From Deltaproteobacteria bacterium (GTDB lineage: Bacteria > Myxococcota_A > Polyangia > GCA-2747355), in the NCBI GenBank assembly GCA_020633415.1, contig JACKDQ010000003.1:124001-188000 (forward strand): 64,000 nucleotides of DNA, in the 5' to 3' direction. The translations under genes and the position numbers were made by a program. Positions within the stretch are counted from its first letter, which is position 1; every line of letters starts with the position of its first letter. The notes under the pieces were generated by a model. It had not been told where the DNA came from, did not search any database, and worked only from the letters and a program-made list of their open reading frames with translations. Of this stretch, positions 63,269 to 64,000 are shown piece after piece.

Positions 63269-64000
63269 CTAGTGGGCGATCTCGGCGCCCGTACCTCGCG
63301 CGGCCGGCGTGGGCGCGGTGTTCGTGGTCGCAACGGCCCGGCTTACATGGTCAACCAGTTCTTGGATCTCAACGGGCTTTTCAAGGTGGACAAACGCACC
63401 GAGCGCGGCGGAACGTTGCCTTGATAGGGCGTCGCTATGTCGGCTGACGAACAGTACGGGCGTATGACGGGTGCTTGCGTTAGCCCGCAGTCGTTCGACA
63501 AAGCCGAAGCCGTCGACGGGGCTCAACGGGATCTCGGTGATGATCGCGTCGGGTGGTGCTGCCAGCACGTGGCGTGCGGCTTCGGCTGTCGTGCTGCAGT
63601 TGGTGACGGTGAAGCCGGCGTTCGCCAGGACCAATCGGGGAAGTGCGGTTGCCGAGGCTTCAGGGTCGACGATCAGCACCGAGGCTGGTCGCGTCGCCGC
63701 GCTGCGTTTGATCTTTGGCAGATCGAGCACTGCAGCGATCCCGCCAACCGCTTCAGGGTCCAAGAATCCATCTTTGGCCGCCGTTCGCAGCACATCGATC
63801 GCATTGATCGCCTCGCTGCCGCTCTCCTCCAACAGGTTGCAGATCACATCACACGCGGCGAGCAGACGCGCGCCAAACGGTATCCCTTCCCCCTGAAGCC
63901 TTCCCGGAATTCCGCCGCCGCCGTATTTTTCATATTGGTTCTCCCAAATCTGCGTGATCTCGCTGCCCAGCCGTGCGTCGGCGGTAATCATCGATGGCGC
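63269..64000 (-). CDS. HD-GYP-like/receiver response regulator (5' end beyond the window)
   Basis: The frame is open to the right edge, so the N-terminus is missing. The visible N-terminal part resembles the second half of an HD-GYP domain: EKYGGGGIPGRLQGEGIPFGARLLAACD, where GYP is GIP and the HHE before it reads NQY. Such losses make phosphodiesterase activity doubtful. A receiver-like domain follows (about 103-225) with IITEIPLSPVDG at the phospho-acceptor place and LEKPV; the Asp expected there is not clear (Glu instead). A receiver placed after HD-GYP is the reverse of the usual order. Confidence 0.7.
   Translation of the reverse strand, partial: APSMITADARLGSEITQIWENQYEKYGGGGIPGRLQGEGIPFGARLLAACDVICNLLEESGSEAINAIDVLRTAAKDGFLDPEAVGGIAAVLDLPKIKRSAATRPASVLIVDPEASATALPRLVLANAGFTVTNCSTTAEAARHVLAAPPDAIITEIPLSPVDGFGFVERLRANASTRHTPVLFVSRHSDALSRQRSAALGAFVHLEKPVEIQELVDHVSRAVATTNTAPTPAARGTGAEIAH

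Noticed and set aside
1..64000. tRNA, rRNA, CRISPR arrays, transposases and phage genes
   Set aside because: Looked for by eye in gaps and along frames; none found. Short tRNAs could be missed without a covariance search.

Overview
A 64 kb stretch of a GC-rich (about 60% or more by eye) Gram-negative chromosome. It holds about 47 protein genes on both strands and no RNA gene, CRISPR array or insertion sequence that I could recognise. BamA/TamA-like and TamB-like proteins, LolA, MlaC, TolC and many lipoproteins show an outer membrane. FHA proteins, NtrC-type regulators, multi-domain histidine kinases, HEAT-repeat proteins and a DNDGDG calcium motif suggest a deltaproteobacterial or Myxococcota-like lineage. 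That placement is inference.

Layout. 1-2.9 kb: end of an unknown gene, then a phospholipase C-like protein and a lipoprotein. 3-7.5 kb: an operon of a zinc-ribbon/FHA adaptor, a membrane FHA-trypsin protease and a C45-type hydrolase. 7.5-11 kb: envelope proteins and a thiol-redox pair (short DsbD and a glutaredoxin lipoprotein). 11-17 kb: a PilT-like ATPase, a GH-A/GH42-like glycosidase, a retropepsin-like lipoprotein and an acyltransferase-SGNH membrane enzyme. 17-26 kb: a protein with two zinc-peptidase motifs, a radical SAM-TolC-MlaC operon, a YgfZ-like protein, an NtrC-type regulator and a Rec-GGDEF-like protein. 26-37 kb: a TamA-like porin and a TamB-like protein flanking a PDZ-membrane-GAF histidine kinase. 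37-47 kb: a metzincin, polA, a VWA protein, a histidine kinase, a HEAT protein, a RicT-like PSP1 protein and holB. 47-50.8 kb: murein endopeptidase, CrtC/AttH-like protein and PBP4. 50.8-57.1 kb: a five-gene overlapping operon (DUF374 acyltransferase fused to HEAT repeats, NagA, ketosynthase, ketosynthase-like partner, LolA). 57.1-64 kb: DUF2062, polysaccharide deacetylase, DASS transporter, trpS, a lipoprotein, a membrane protein and the end of an HD-GYP/Rec regulator.

Two window-wide signals stand out. First, at least nine operon-leading genes have a TANNNT -10-like hexamer exactly 6 nt before the start codon and no obvious Shine-Dalgarno sequence, which is the pattern expected of leaderless mRNAs; genes inside operons instead carry GGAGG-type sites. 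Second, the palindrome GCGATCGC (the cyanobacterial HIP1 octamer) occurs at least 18 times where about 2 would be expected from composition. The best candidate for an undescribed pathway is the 50.8-57.1 kb operon, which resembles the ketosynthase/LolA core of aryl-polyene or flexirubin clusters without the usual carrier protein, reductase and dehydratase.
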